DNA of 64,000 bases from Chryseomicrobium aureum (GTDB lineage: Bacteria; Bacillota; Bacilli; Bacillales_A; Planococcaceae). The translations under genes were made by a program, and so were the position numbers. This document shows positions 35,725 to 44,736 of this stretch, piece after piece; position 1 is the stretch's first letter; each line of letters begins with the position of its first letter. Under the pieces are notes generated by a model. The model saw only the letters and a list, made by a program, of their open reading frames with translations, was not told the DNA's origin and did no database searches. The DNA lies in NCBI RefSeq assembly GCF_016909155.1, contig NZ_JAFBFG010000001.1, forward strand, positions 372,001 to 436,000. Reading direction: 5' to 3'.

Positions 35725-36504
35725 ATGCATCGCGGAAAAGGTTTAAAATTCGTGGGTGACTCTCGTGTTCTGCATCCATCTAGCCGTAAGAAAAAGGGAC
35801 CTAAAGATTACTCTGAGTATCCAGGGAAAACAGAAGCGTTTTGGCCAGACTTTCTACTAAAAGAATGGTTGATTGGTTCTGTATTCTTAGTAGGTTATCT
35901 AATTTTAACGGTATCGCATCCAGCACCGCTGGAGCGTCAAGCAGATCCGACTGACACTGCATATACTGCATTACCAGACTGGTATTTCTTATTCTTATAC
36001 CAACTTCTGAAATATGAATTTGCATCAGGACCATATAACATTATTGGTGCAATCATTATTCCAGGTATCGCATTTATGGCACTACTTCTTGTACCGTTCT
36101 TAGATACGTCGAAAGAACGTCGTCCATTCAAGCGTCCTCTACCAACTGGCTTTATGCTTCTTGCAATCGCGTCTATGATCTTCCTAACATGGGAGTCTGT
36201 AGTGAACGTAGATTGGGATGCAAAACGTGCAGCAGGTGAGATTCGTGAAGAAGTAGCTGTAGAATTCGATGAAAACTCCGAAGGCTATCAATTGTACTCC
36301 ACATCGTCCTGTATAGGATGTCACGGGAATGCCTTTGAAGGTGGGCTTGGACCAACGCTAGTTGGTACTGGTCTATCAGCTGAAGAGATTTATGACATCG
36401 CTGTAAACGGTGTAGGTACTATGCCAGCTGGAACTTATCAAGGAACAGATGAAGAGCTTCAAAAGCTTTCTGAATTCATCTCAACTTTAGAACCAGCAGA
36501 ATAA
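35725..36504 (+). CDS. qcrC: QcrC, subunit IV fused to cytochrome c
   Basis: Fusion protein, 259 aa. The N-terminal two-thirds is cytochrome b6f subunit IV-like (membrane helices about residues 45-65, 108-128 and 138-158; PDWYFLFLYQLL). The C-terminal third is an extracytoplasmic cytochrome c domain with the haem-attachment motif C196-IG-C199-H200 and a methionine ligand region (GTMPAG). Its haem c must be attached by the ResB-ResC system encoded at the left end of the window. Ribosome site AAGGAGGGGA. Confidence 0.96.
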   Translation: MHRGKGLKFVGDSRVLHPSSRKKKGPKDYSEYPGKTEAFWPDFLLKEWLIGSVFLVGYLILTVSHPAPLERQADPTDTAYTALPDWYFLFLYQLLKYEFASGPYNIIGAIIIPGIAFMALLLVPFLDTSKERRPFKRPLPTGFMLLAIASMIFLTWESVVNVDWDAKRAAGEIREEVAVEFDENSEGYQLYSTSSCIGCHGNAFEGGLGPTLVGTGLSAEEIYDIAVNGVGTMPAGTYQGTDEELQKLSEFISTLEPAE

Positions 36505-36511
36505 TACTTCT

Positions 36512-36543
36512 AAAAGAGAGTCAGTCATGACTCTCTTTTTTTT
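36512..36543 (+). terminator. Terminator after qcrC
   Basis: Perfect 12-bp stem (36512-36523 with 36528-36539), GTCA loop, and a run of T residues. Confidence 0.92.
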
Positions 36544-36569
36544 ATCACTTGATGAGAGGACTACGAGTT

Positions 36570-37178
36570 ATGATGACACTCATTCGTTCCGTATTGTATG
36601 CAAAGCCGTTTATGTGGCTGTTGTTTGTTGTGAACTTACTGGGTACGATTTACGGGTATTATTGGTATAAAGGACAATTGTCTATCACGGAACCCATCTA
36701 CTATATTTTCGTTCCGGATAGTCCGACTGCAAGTTTGTTTTTCACACTTGCCTTATTAGGCTGGCTGTTAGGGAAGAATTGGCGACTAATCGAGGCGTTA
36801 GCTCTAGTCACGCTTGTAAAGTATGGGTTATGGGCAGTTGTCATGAATTTGCTGACCATTGGAGTAGATGGACCCATCGGACCTGTCGGATGGATGCTTG
36901 TGATTTCCCATTTTGGGATGGCCGTTCAAGCGATTCTTTATTTCCCGTGGTACCGCTTTGGCTGGATTTCATTGAGCATTGCAGCTATTTGGACACTGCA
37001 TAATGATGTGATTGACTATGTTTTTGGGCAGATGCCTATTTATCGTTCACTTCTCGAATTTTCATCACAAATCGGCTATTTTACATTTTGGTTATCAATA
37101 GGATGTATAGCACTCGCCGCTTGGAATATAAGTACGAAGCGATACATGACATTTGATAATTTGATCAAGAGTCGATAA
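36570..37178 (+). CDS. ypjA: YpjA, DUF1405-like membrane protein
   Basis: Polytopic membrane protein, 202 aa, about six hydrophobic helices; function unknown. Features such as YYWYKGQL and FVPDSPTASLFFTLALLGWL are typical of the YpjA/DUF1405 family, which sits beside qcrABC in Bacillales. I place the start at ATG 36570 (ATG 36573 is also possible) with GAGAGGA about ten bases upstream; the TTG at 36549 and ATG at 36552 precede that site. Confidence 0.82.
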   Translation: MMTLIRSVLYAKPFMWLLFVVNLLGTIYGYYWYKGQLSITEPIYYIFVPDSPTASLFFTLALLGWLLGKNWRLIEALALVTLVKYGLWAVVMNLLTIGVDGPIGPVGWMLVISHFGMAVQAILYFPWYRFGWISLSIAAIWTLHNDVIDYVFGQMPIYRSLLEFSSQIGYFTFWLSIGCIALAAWNISTKRYMTFDNLIKSR

Positions 37179-37211
37179 AATAGAGGTATATCAGAAAAGA
37201 GGGGGAAAACA

Positions 37212-37889
37212 GTGGGTTTTCTAATTTACTTTGCTGTTCTATTAATTTTACCGCTTTATGCACAATTTAAAGTGAAGAGTACGTATAAACGGTACTCAAA
37301 AGTTCGATCAACATCTGGTATGACGGGTGCACAAGTTGCACGCACGATACTAGATGCACACGGTCTACAAGATGTTCAAGTTGTTGAGAGTAAAGGGTTT
37401 TTAAGCGATCACTACAACCCGATGACGCGTATCGTTGCTTTATCGTCTCACAACTTTCACGAGGCATCTGTAGCGGGAACTGCGATTGCCGCACACGAAG
37501 TTGGACATGCGATTCAACATAAAGAAGCGTACTCGTTCTTAACAATTCGTCACAAGTTAGTACCTGTTGCGAATATCTCTTCGAATGCTTCTTGGATCTT
37601 TATTCTAATTGGTATTTTATCGACAATACCAGAAATGCTATTAGTCGGTATTGGTTTACTTGCAGCTGGTGTAGTTTTCCAACTTGTAACTTTACCAGTT
37701 GAGTTCAATGCCTCAAGTCGTGCCATGAATGAAATGGTCAGTCTGAACCTAATTCGCAATGAAGAAGAACGTCATGCGAAGAAAGTATTGAACGCAGCAG
37801 CTATGACGTATGTAGCAGCAGCGGCAGTAGCAGTACTTGAGTTACTTCGTTTGATTCTAATCTATACAGGTATGCAACGTAGCGAATAA
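37212..37889 (+). CDS. yugP: YugP-type membrane zinc metallopeptidase
   Basis: Putative membrane-bound zinc protease, 225 aa, the same length as B. subtilis YugP. The metal-binding motif AAHEVGHAIQ (HEXXH) lies near residue 96, after an N-terminal membrane helix; hydrophobic helices follow at about 120-160 and 195-218. The downstream PVEFNASSRA segment is also conserved in the family. Start is GTG 37212 with GAGGGGG. It occupies the place where B. subtilis has ypjB, a sporulation-associated gene. Confidence 0.88.
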   Translation: MGFLIYFAVLLILPLYAQFKVKSTYKRYSKVRSTSGMTGAQVARTILDAHGLQDVQVVESKGFLSDHYNPMTRIVALSSHNFHEASVAGTAIAAHEVGHAIQHKEAYSFLTIRHKLVPVANISSNASWIFILIGILSTIPEMLLVGIGLLAAGVVFQLVTLPVEFNASSRAMNEMVSLNLIRNEEERHAKKVLNAAAMTYVAAAAVAVLELLRLILIYTGMQRSE

Positions 37890-37891
37890 AT

Positions 37892-37930
37892 AAAAACTGC
37901 TCAGAGCATTTTGCTCTGAGCAGTTTTTTT
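37892..37930. terminator. Bidirectional terminator between yugP and the YitT-family gene
   Basis: A 16-17-bp perfect stem (37892-37908 with 37912-37928) and TTT loop has T-rich tails on both strands, serving the two convergent genes. Confidence 0.92.
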
Positions 37931-37975
37931 ATGATTTACTCGGCATTTCTGGACGAGCCTGTTCCACTTTTCTTG

Positions 37976-38845
37976 TTAATCAAATGGCTTTTTATTCTCA
38001 TCCAGCGTAAAGCCCTCGCCCATGACGTCATGTACATCCACTATCGAAACGAATGCATGTGGATCAACAGAAGTAATAATACTCTTTAATCGAACAATCT
38101 CGTTTCGCCCGATGACACAGTAGAGCATTTCTCGTTTCGCTTTTGAATAGAACCCGTGCCCATCCAGTACTGTCACGCCGCGGTCCATTTCTTTTCCAAT
38201 GCGCTCTGCGATTTCCGCCTGGTGATCAGAGATGATAAATGCCCCTCGACCCGAGTAAGCACCTTCTTGCACGAAATCAATGACGCGAGCACCGATAAAT
38301 ACAGCAACAAGTGTATACATCACTGAACGTTCGTCTAAGAATGTTAACCAGGATAGTAAAATAACTCCTGCATCGAATAAGAACATTGTCTTTCCCATAC
38401 TCCAGCCGACGTATTTGTGCACAAGTCGCGCCAAAATGTCCACGCCACCTGTTGTACCTCCGTACCGGAAAATGATTCCAAGTCCCACTCCGACAAAGAC
38501 TCCGGCAAACAGTGAGGCTAAGAATAAATCGTTTTGTAAGCCGATTTGTACTTCATACACTTGAAAAATCTTTAAAAATACTGAAACACTGACAGTTCCA
38601 ATCAATGTATACAAAAATACTTTACGACCCAAGAGCTTCCAGCCGATAATAAACATTGGAATATTTAATAATAAGTTCATGAGTGCAACGTCCCAGCCAA
38701 GCACAAAATAAAGTATCAATGTGATTCCTGAGAATCCACCTTCTCCCAGTTCATTTTGGATATTAAAATGAACAAACCCAAAGCTGAAAATCGCAGCCCC
38801 GAGCATGATAAAGAAGATGTTTTTAAATTTTAATCCTAATTTCAT
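37976..38845 (-). CDS. ypjC: YitT-family membrane protein (YpjC-like)
   Basis: Membrane protein of 289 aa with about five or six helices in the N-terminal two-thirds and a soluble C-terminal DUF2179 domain (about residues 215-280, DRGVTVLDGHGFYSKAKREM). The family is widespread in Firmicutes; transport is suspected but unproven. ATG 38845 is preceded on the minus strand by TTGAGGTGG; an upstream in-frame ATG at 38866 has no site. B. subtilis ypjC is at the same place. Confidence 0.85.
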   Translation of the reverse strand: MKLGLKFKNIFFIMLGAAIFSFGFVHFNIQNELGEGGFSGITLILYFVLGWDVALMNLLLNIPMFIIGWKLLGRKVFLYTLIGTVSVSVFLKIFQVYEVQIGLQNDLFLASLFAGVFVGVGLGIIFRYGGTTGGVDILARLVHKYVGWSMGKTMFLFDAGVILLSWLTFLDERSVMYTLVAVFIGARVIDFVQEGAYSGRGAFIISDHQAEIAERIGKEMDRGVTVLDGHGFYSKAKREMLYCVIGRNEIVRLKSIITSVDPHAFVSIVDVHDVMGEGFTLDENKKPFD

Positions 38846-38886
38846 TCCATCCACCTCAATCCTCATTATCTGTCATTTGCTACGCT

Positions 38887-38915
38887 TTGACAACAACTCT
38901 TTCAATAGCTACGAT
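38887..38915 (+). promoter_or_regulatory. Sigma-A type promoter of the ypjD-dapB-mgsA-bshA-cca-birA operon
   Basis: A consensus TTGACA (38887-38892), 17-bp spacer and TACGAT (38910-38915), 21 bp before the ypjD start. Confidence 0.75.
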
Positions 38916-38935
38916 AAACAGTAAGGAGTGGTGAA

Positions 38936-39271
38936 ATGGAACAAAAAACGATGCATCAAATGCAACAAGAAGTCGATTCATATATTGGTCAATTTAAAGA
39001 AGGATATTTTCCTCCGATGGAATTGCTGGCACGTCTGACGGAAGAACTTGGAGAGTTATCTCGTGAAGTGCAGCATCTTTATGGCATGAAAAAAAAGAAA
39101 AGTACGGAAACGGAAAAAGCGATTGAAGAAGAGCTCGGAGACTTCTTATTTGTTCTCATCTGTTTTGCGAATGCGCAAAATATTAATATGCAACAAGCAC
39201 TAGACCGAGTAATGGAGAAATTTAACACGCGTGATAAAGACCGCTGGACAAAGAAGGAGGAACTACAATGA
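38936..39271 (+). CDS. ypjD: YpjD, MazG-like nucleotide pyrophosphohydrolase
   Basis: Small all-alpha NTP pyrophosphohydrolase, 111 aa, likely removing non-canonical or excess nucleotides. The metal-binding EELGELSREV and EEELGDFLFVLICFAN segments are the MazG signature. Ribosome site AAGGAGTGG. It shares ATGA with dapB and opens a six-gene run with overlapping or closely spaced genes. Confidence 0.9.
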   Translation: MEQKTMHQMQQEVDSYIGQFKEGYFPPMELLARLTEELGELSREVQHLYGMKKKKSTETEKAIEEELGDFLFVLICFANAQNINMQQALDRVMEKFNTRDKDRWTKKEELQ

Positions 39272-40038
39272 TTCGTGTAGCTATCGCAGGACCTCGTGGT
39301 AAAATGGGAGAAGAAGCTGTTAGCATGGTAGTGGCACATGCTGAATTTGAACTTGTATCCGTCCTAGATTCAAAACAGTCAGATCTAGATTTAGGTTCTG
39401 TACCTGTATATACATCAATTAAACAATTACTTGAGGAAACGAACCCGCAAGTCTTTATTGATCTAACCACACCTGAACTAGGTATGAAACATACAACCGC
39501 AGCAATTCAAGCTGGTGTTCGCCCAGTAGTTGGAACAACAGGGTTTACACAGCAGGACTTAACGGAACTTGAAGAGCTTTGTGAAAAGACTCAAATCGGT
39601 TGTATAATTGCGCCGAATTTTTCAATCGGAGCCATTCTTATGATGAAATTTGCTGAACAGGCAGCTCGTTATATGCAAGACGTAGAAATCATTGAGATGC
39701 ATCATGATAAAAAGTTGGATGCTCCTTCTGGTACAGCAGTAAAAACTGCCGAGCTCATTCAAAATAATCGTCCTGCGCATCAACAAGGCCATCCTGAAGA
39801 ACAAGAGTCTATCGAAGGCGCACGCGGTGCAGATTTAGAAGGTATTAAATTACATAGTGTACGACTACCTGGGTTAGTGGCTCATCAACAAGTATTGTTT
39901 GGTGGAGAAGGACAACTTTTAACATTGCGCCATGATTCTTTTACACGTGGTTCATTTATGCCAGGGGTTGCACTATGTATTAAAGAAGTCATGACAACAA
40001 CAAAACTTATTTACGGGCTCGAAAACCTGATTGATTAG
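39268..40038 (+). CDS. dapB: 4-hydroxy-tetrahydrodipicolinate reductase
   Basis: NAD(P)H-dependent reductase of the diaminopimelate/lysine pathway, needed for peptidoglycan. Nucleotide-binding motif [13 protein letters not shown] at the N-terminus; catalytic segment [15 protein letters not shown] is intact; 256 aa is within the usual range. GAAGGAGGAA lies in the end of ypjD. In spore formers the same pathway supplies dipicolinate for spores; here that branch is not visible. Confidence 0.96.
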   Translation: MIRVAIAGPRGKMGEEAVSMVVAHAEFELVSVLDSKQSDLDLGSVPVYTSIKQLLEETNPQVFIDLTTPELGMKHTTAAIQAGVRPVVGTTGFTQQDLTELEELCEKTQIGCIIAPNFSIGAILMMKFAEQAARYMQDVEIIEMHHDKKLDAPSGTAVKTAELIQNNRPAHQQGHPEEQESIEGARGADLEGIKLHSVRLPGLVAHQQVLFGGEGQLLTLRHDSFTRGSFMPGVALCIKEVMTTTKLIYGLENLID

Positions 40039-40049
40039 GAGATGACGAT

Positions 40050-40460
40050 ATGCGCATTGCACTCATTGCACATGATAAGAAAAAGGATGATTTGATTCAA
40101 TTTGTAACAGCTTATAAAAATACTTTAGTAAAACATGATTTATACGCGACGGGAACAACGGGAAGTCGTATCGAAAGTGAAGTCGGCGTATCGATTCATA
40201 AGTTTAAGTCTGGCCCACTCGGTGGCGATCAGCAGATTGGTTCAGCAATAGCAGATAACTTGATGGACATGGTCATCTTTTTTAGAGACCCATTAACTGC
40301 TCAACCTCATGAGCCAGATGTAACAGCTTTGATTCGTTTATGTGATGTTTATCAAATCCCATTAGCGACTAATATGGGCACCGCAGAAGTACTTTTAAAA
40401 GGTATCGAAGAAGGATTTTTGGACTGGAGATTATTGGAGGATCGTCGTGACCGCTACTAG
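40050..40460 (+). CDS. mgsA: Methylglyoxal synthase
   Basis: Converts dihydroxyacetone phosphate to methylglyoxal and phosphate, a bypass that relieves phosphosugar accumulation. 136 aa; [14 protein letters not shown] at the N-terminus and the active-site blocks GTTGSRIE and [11 protein letters not shown], plus [14 protein letters not shown], are intact. bshA overlaps its last 14 bases. The bshB1 gene found between mgsA and bshA in B. subtilis is absent. Confidence 0.96.
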   Translation: MRIALIAHDKKKDDLIQFVTAYKNTLVKHDLYATGTTGSRIESEVGVSIHKFKSGPLGGDQQIGSAIADNLMDMVIFFRDPLTAQPHEPDVTALIRLCDVYQIPLATNMGTAEVLLKGIEEGFLDWRLLEDRRDRY

Positions 40461-41595
40461 CAGAAAGTTAAAAATTGGGATTACATGTTATCCAACTGTA
40501 GGTGGATCTGGCATCATCGCAACGGAACTTGGTAAACAACTTGCTGAACGTGGACATGAAATCCACTTCATAACATCTAGTATGCCCTTTCGCTTGAAAG
40601 GGTTTTATCAATCTGTCACCTATCACGAGGTCGAAGTGAATAATTATTCTGTGTTTCAATATGCGCCATATGACATCGCCCTTGCAAACAAGATAGCCGA
40701 GGTCATTGATGATGAACAACTCGATGTGTTGCATATGCATTATGCTATCCCCCATGCTGTCTGCGCAATTTTAGCTCGTGATATGGCAAAGCGTGATGTA
40801 GGAATTGTTACAACGCTTCATGGAACAGATATTACAGTACTTGGCGTAGATTCTTCTTTAAAAGGAGCCATCCGGTACGGAATTGAAAAATCAGATATAG
40901 TGACGGCAGTTTCAAACTCACTTGCGAATCAAACAATGGATTTAATTGAACCAAACCAAGAAATTCGAACTGTCTACAATTTTATTGATACAGCTGATTA
41001 TCATTCACAAGATGTAAGCCATCTACGTAAAATTCTTGGGATAGCCCCTGATGAAAAAATAATTTTACACGTCTCGAATTTCCGTAAAGTCAAACGTGTA
41101 CAAGACGTTGTTGAAACGTTCTCATATGTTCGTAAACAAATGCCGTGTAAATTATTGCTGGTAGGAGATGGACCGGAACGGCATCCGATTTTAGAACAAA
41201 CAAAAGGGACGGCTTATGAACACGATATATTATTTTTAGGCAAACAAGAGAATGTAGCCGAATTATACGCGCTTGCAGACTTGTTTTTGTTGATGTCAGA
41301 AAAAGAATCGTTTGGGCTTGTTCTATTAGAAGCAATGGCATGTGGCGTACCTTGTATTGGAACAGATATTGGAGGAATCCCAGAAGTCATCGACCACGGT
41401 GAGAATGGATTTATCGTTCCTGAAGGGGCAGTTGAACGCGCAGCATTGCTTGCAGTTGAACTGTTAACCAATGATGAAATGTTTGCGACATTTAAAGAAA
41501 ACGCTTTGCAAACTGTTCACTCAAAATTTAACAGTGACACCATTATTTCTCAATATGAGAATCTTTACTATGAGGTAGCACGCTATGACGACTAA
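40447..41595 (+). CDS. bshA: BshA, bacillithiol-synthesis glycosyltransferase
   Basis: Makes GlcNAc-malate from UDP-GlcNAc and L-malate, the first step of bacillithiol. GT-B fold of 382 aa: [18 protein letters not shown] at the N-terminus and the C-terminal donor-site block [20 protein letters not shown]. Start is GTG 40447 with TTGGAGGATC. It overlaps mgsA by 14 bases and cca by 11. Together with YpdA at 11.5 kb it implies that this organism uses bacillithiol; the deacetylase BshB must be encoded elsewhere. Confidence 0.94.
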   Translation: MTATSRKLKIGITCYPTVGGSGIIATELGKQLAERGHEIHFITSSMPFRLKGFYQSVTYHEVEVNNYSVFQYAPYDIALANKIAEVIDDEQLDVLHMHYAIPHAVCAILARDMAKRDVGIVTTLHGTDITVLGVDSSLKGAIRYGIEKSDIVTAVSNSLANQTMDLIEPNQEIRTVYNFIDTADYHSQDVSHLRKILGIAPDEKIILHVSNFRKVKRVQDVVETFSYVRKQMPCKLLLVGDGPERHPILEQTKGTAYEHDILFLGKQENVAELYALADLFLLMSEKESFGLVLLEAMACGVPCIGTDIGGIPEVIDHGENGFIVPEGAVERAALLAVELLTNDEMFATFKENALQTVHSKFNSDTIISQYENLYYEVARYDD

Positions 41596-42724
41596 TTGGA
41601 CACATGCATTTGAAGTGGTCAAGATCCTTCAAGAGGCAGGTTACCAAGCGTATATTGTAGGCGGAGCTGTGCGCGATCATCTACTTGGCATTGCTTGCAA
41701 AGACATTGACGTAGCAACAGATGCATTACCAGAGAACGTTCAAGAACTTTTTCCAAAGACATTTGCAACCGGTATTGCACATGGTACAGTTACGGTGCTC
41801 CACGGTGATGCAATTGAAGTGACCACATTTCGTGTGGAATCAGAGTATATCGATAAACGAAGACCTTCCGAAGTACGTTTTGTGCGCGAGTTGAAAGATG
41901 ACTTAAGCCGCCGTGATTTCACCATCAATGCTCTTGCAATGGGGATTGATGGTGAAATTATAGACTACTACGGTGGAAAAGAAGATTTACAAAATAAACT
42001 TATTCGGGCAGTTGGTCAACCAAAGGAGCGCTTCGAAGAAGATGCGCTCCGTATTCTTCGGGGTATTCGGTTAGCAGGTCAGCTCGGCTTTTCCATTGAA
42101 ACTCAAACACGGCAAGCTATGACAGAGGCGAGTCATCTCTTACCTTGGATTGCAAAAGAACGCATCAAGCAAGAAGTGTCTAGAATATGGACCATGGTTG
42201 ACCCTGAGATTTCGCTTCGTGAATTAAAACACCCACATTTTGATGAGTTTTTGCCAGGTGTTTTTACCATTCTTCCTGAGCGTCACACACCATTTGAATC
42301 TACTGCCGAAGGATGGGCATGGTTTCATTATTTCCAGTCTGACACGTATGAGTTTCCTTATTCAAATGACGAAAAGCGATTAAATAAAGAAGTAGTTGCT
42401 TTAATGAAGCGTGTATCAAAGGAAGGTTGGACCTATCGATCTGTTTTTAATTCAAGTGAGAGTGCAGTGCGAGTTTGCTGGGAAATCTCACAAAGCAAAC
42501 CTTTTGCTACGAAACAACACCTTCTTCGTTGGCTTCAAGATGCACCAATTCGCTTTCCAAAGGATCTTGCACTGTCCGGACACGACTTAATGCAACTAAA
42601 ACAGCGTAATTCAGGTCCATGGATCAAAAAGACGAATGAACGGATGGCTGACGAGATTTTAGCCGGCAACATTCTGAATACACGAGATGCATTAAAGAAG
42701 TGGGTGCTTGAACATGTCGAATAA
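41585..42724 (+). CDS. cca: CCA-adding tRNA nucleotidyltransferase
   Basis: Adds or repairs the 3'-CCA end of tRNAs. Class II enzyme of 379 aa with the catalytic head YIVGGAVRDHLLG, followed by KDIDVATDALP with two metal-binding Asp, then RRDFTINALAMG and the template motif EEDALRILRGIRLAGQLGF (residues about 155-175). ATG 41585 lies inside the end of bshA. The C-terminal region is divergent, as usual for Bacillales. Confidence 0.95.
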   Translation: MTTNWTHAFEVVKILQEAGYQAYIVGGAVRDHLLGIACKDIDVATDALPENVQELFPKTFATGIAHGTVTVLHGDAIEVTTFRVESEYIDKRRPSEVRFVRELKDDLSRRDFTINALAMGIDGEIIDYYGGKEDLQNKLIRAVGQPKERFEEDALRILRGIRLAGQLGFSIETQTRQAMTEASHLLPWIAKERIKQEVSRIWTMVDPEISLRELKHPHFDEFLPGVFTILPERHTPFESTAEGWAWFHYFQSDTYEFPYSNDEKRLNKEVVALMKRVSKEGWTYRSVFNSSESAVRVCWEISQSKPFATKQHLLRWLQDAPIRFPKDLALSGHDLMQLKQRNSGPWIKKTNERMADEILAGNILNTRDALKKWVLEHVE

Positions 42725-43706
42725 ACAACAACTACTATCCTTTCTTATGAACGCTGAAGAACCAATTTCTGGTGAACATCTCTCCGAACAATTAGGAGTA
42801 TCCCGTACAATGATTTGGAAGTATATCAAATCGTTGAAGGAAGATGGACACGAAGTGGAAGCTATCAAGAAAAAAGGGTATGTTTTAAAGCAGCTGTCGT
42901 CTCAATTATCTGTTGAGACGGTTTCACCTTATTTAGAAACAACTCACTTTGCACGTGCTTTATATTATCTTGAGAGCTGTCCTTCTACCCAACTTGTAGC
43001 GAACGAACTGCTAGTAAAAGGCAAAGGTATGCATGGACTGGTCGTTGTCAGTGAAGAACAGACAGCGGGAAAAGGCCGTTTAAATCGACAGTGGGTATCG
43101 TCAAAAGGAAAAGGTCTTTGGACTACATGGATTATTAAACCAGACTTGCTCCCTCATGAAGCACCCCCTATAACATTAGTGGTGGCGCTAGCTCTTGCCA
43201 AAGCTATTCATTCAACGACAGGGATACAGGTCGATATTAAATGGCCCAATGACCTCTTAATTGATGGAAAAAAAGTCGGTGGGATTTTAACAGAGTTACA
43301 AGCAACGCCTGATAAAATCGAAGCCATCTTACTAGGGATTGGTATTAATGTATTGCAGGCAGAAGAAGAATTAAACCAGGACTTAACAAAACGTGCAACT
43401 TCACTCGCAATCGAATGTGACACTCCTGTTGACCGCACCAGACTACTTGCGGCTATGGCAAATGAACTTGAACAAGCCATTACGACTTTTGAAACACAGG
43501 GCTTTCGCCGCTTTCAAGTAGAGTGGGAACGACACTCGACTATGATAGGAAAGATGGTCACAGCGACAACAGTTCGTGAAACGATTCAGGGGATTGCCCT
43601 TGGTTTAAATGAACATGGTGCATTACTTGTTCAAACGGGTGACGGCGTACGTACGTTATTCTCAGGCGATGTTACACTGAGTGGAAAACTGGACACATTT
43701 TCATAA
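42714..43706 (+). CDS. birA: BirA, biotin-protein ligase and biotin-operon repressor
   Basis: Bifunctional 330-aa protein: N-terminal winged helix (about residues 1-65, SGEHLSEQLGVSRTMIWKYI) for repression of biotin genes, then a catalytic domain with the biotinyl-AMP motif SEEQTAGKGRLNRQW and WPNDLLIDGKKVGGIL. It biotinylates acyl carriers such as acetyl-CoA carboxylase. ATG 42714 overlaps the cca stop by 11 bases; TTG 42708 is an alternative. The panB promoter overlaps its 3' end. Confidence 0.94.
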   Translation: MSNKQQLLSFLMNAEEPISGEHLSEQLGVSRTMIWKYIKSLKEDGHEVEAIKKKGYVLKQLSSQLSVETVSPYLETTHFARALYYLESCPSTQLVANELLVKGKGMHGLVVVSEEQTAGKGRLNRQWVSSKGKGLWTTWIIKPDLLPHEAPPITLVVALALAKAIHSTTGIQVDIKWPNDLLIDGKKVGGILTELQATPDKIEAILLGIGINVLQAEEELNQDLTKRATSLAIECDTPVDRTRLLAAMANELEQAITTFETQGFRRFQVEWERHSTMIGKMVTATTVRETIQGIALGLNEHGALLVQTGDGVRTLFSGDVTLSGKLDTFS

Positions 43707-43717
43707 TATGCTACACT
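43690..43717 (+). promoter_or_regulatory. Sigma-A type promoter of panBCD
   Basis: TGGACA (43690-43695), 16-bp spacer, TACACT (43712-43717). It overlaps the birA stop codon and would start transcription near 43724, at the first base of a structured leader. Confidence 0.6.
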
Positions 43718-43723
43718 GAATTT

Positions 43724-43858
43724 GGATGGTATCTCTTGAGAACCATACCTATTGTAAGACTTGAACCTAACATATCGCCTTGATCAGTCTTCTGACAGGG
43801 ACGGAAAAAACCAATTCTGGCTATTTTTCTGCCCCTGCGTCTTTTTGCAGGGGCTTTT
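43724..43858 (+). ncRNA. Structured leader with attenuator before panBCD (possible pan motif)
   Basis: Between promoter and panB lie hairpin-forming segments: GGTA (43728-43731) with TACC (43746-43749); AAGACT (43756-43761) with AGTCTT (43786-43791); and a competing CAG (43785-43787) with CTG (43792-43794) hairpin. A full terminator follows at 43831-43858, about 40 bases before panB. A leader plus terminator ahead of biosynthetic genes suggests conditional termination. A 'pan' RNA motif is known upstream of pantothenate genes in Firmicutes; I cannot align its consensus from memory. Confidence 0.5.
43831..43858 (+). terminator. Terminator between birA and panB (leader attenuator)
   Basis: GCCCCTGC (43831-43838) pairs with GCAGGGGC (43847-43854), followed by TTTT. 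It is itself flanked by GGAAAAAACCA (43803-43813) and TGGTTTTTTCC (43863-43873), which could pair over it. Confidence 0.85.
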
Positions 43859-43899
43859 AGTATGGTTTTTTCCTTCTGAACACTAAAGGAGGGAAAACA

Positions 43900-44736
43900 G
43901 TGAAATCTACAACTCAATTTAAAGCGATGAAAATGAAGTATGAAAAGATTACGATGGTCACAGCTTATGATTACCCATCTGCCAAAGTAGCCGAACAAGC
44001 AGGGATCGATATGATTCTAGTGGGCGATTCATTAGGCATGGTCGTGCTCGGGTATGATTCAACGATTCCTGTAACTGTGGATGATATGATTCATCACGGG
44101 AAAGCCGCAAGACGCGGTGCACCTGATACATTTTTAGTCGTTGATATGCCATTTGGTGTTTGTCATTTATCAACGGACCAAGCACTCCGTTATGCGATTG
44201 AAATGATGCAGAAAACGGGTGCAGAAGCAGTGAAAATTGAAGGGGCAGGAACGATGATTCCGCTCATTGAGCGATTGACGGCTGCTGGGATTCCAGTTGT
44301 TGCACACCTCGGTTTGACACCACAAAGTGCAGCTGTCCTTGGAGGATTCAAAGTACAAGGGAAAACATCGTCTGAAGCATTAAAAATACTCGAAGATGCT
44401 AAAAAAACAGAGCAGGCTGGAGCATTTATGCTCGTGGTAGAATGCATTCCTCATCAGCTCGCCAAACAACTCTCAGAAGCATTGACGATTCCGACAATTG
44501 GTATTGGAGCTGGGAAAGATGTAGACGGTCAAGTCCTTGTTTTCCATGACTTAATAGGCTACGGAACGCATCATATACCAAAATTTGTGAAACAGTATGC
44601 GACCGTATTCCCAACGATGCAACAAGCATTGGCAACTTATGTGGATGAGGTGAAGTCTCTCACATTTCCAAGTGAAGCCCATCAATTTGTTATGAAAGAA
44701 CAAGAAACGATTGCCTTGTACGGAGGAAAGAAATGA
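43900..44736 (+). CDS. panB: 3-methyl-2-oxobutanoate hydroxymethyltransferase
   Basis: First step of pantothenate synthesis: makes ketopantoate from 2-ketoisovalerate and methylene-tetrahydrofolate. 278 aa; [19 protein letters not shown] and [13 protein letters not shown] hold metal-binding Asp, and AHLGLTPQS and [17 protein letters not shown] are conserved. Start is GTG 43900 with AAAGGAGGG. Overlaps panC by ATGA. Confidence 0.96.
   Translation: MKSTTQFKAMKMKYEKITMVTAYDYPSAKVAEQAGIDMILVGDSLGMVVLGYDSTIPVTVDDMIHHGKAARRGAPDTFLVVDMPFGVCHLSTDQALRYAIEMMQKTGAEAVKIEGAGTMIPLIERLTAAGIPVVAHLGLTPQSAAVLGGFKVQGKTSSEALKILEDAKKTEQAGAFMLVVECIPHQLAKQLSEALTIPTIGIGAGKDVDGQVLVFHDLIGYGTHHIPKFVKQYATVFPTMQQALATYVDEVKSLTFPSEAHQFVMKEQETIALYGGKK

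Noticed and set aside
43711-43998. Minus-strand 95-codon frame across the panB leader
   Set aside because: Covers a terminator and the panB start in antisense, without a ribosome site or family resemblance.
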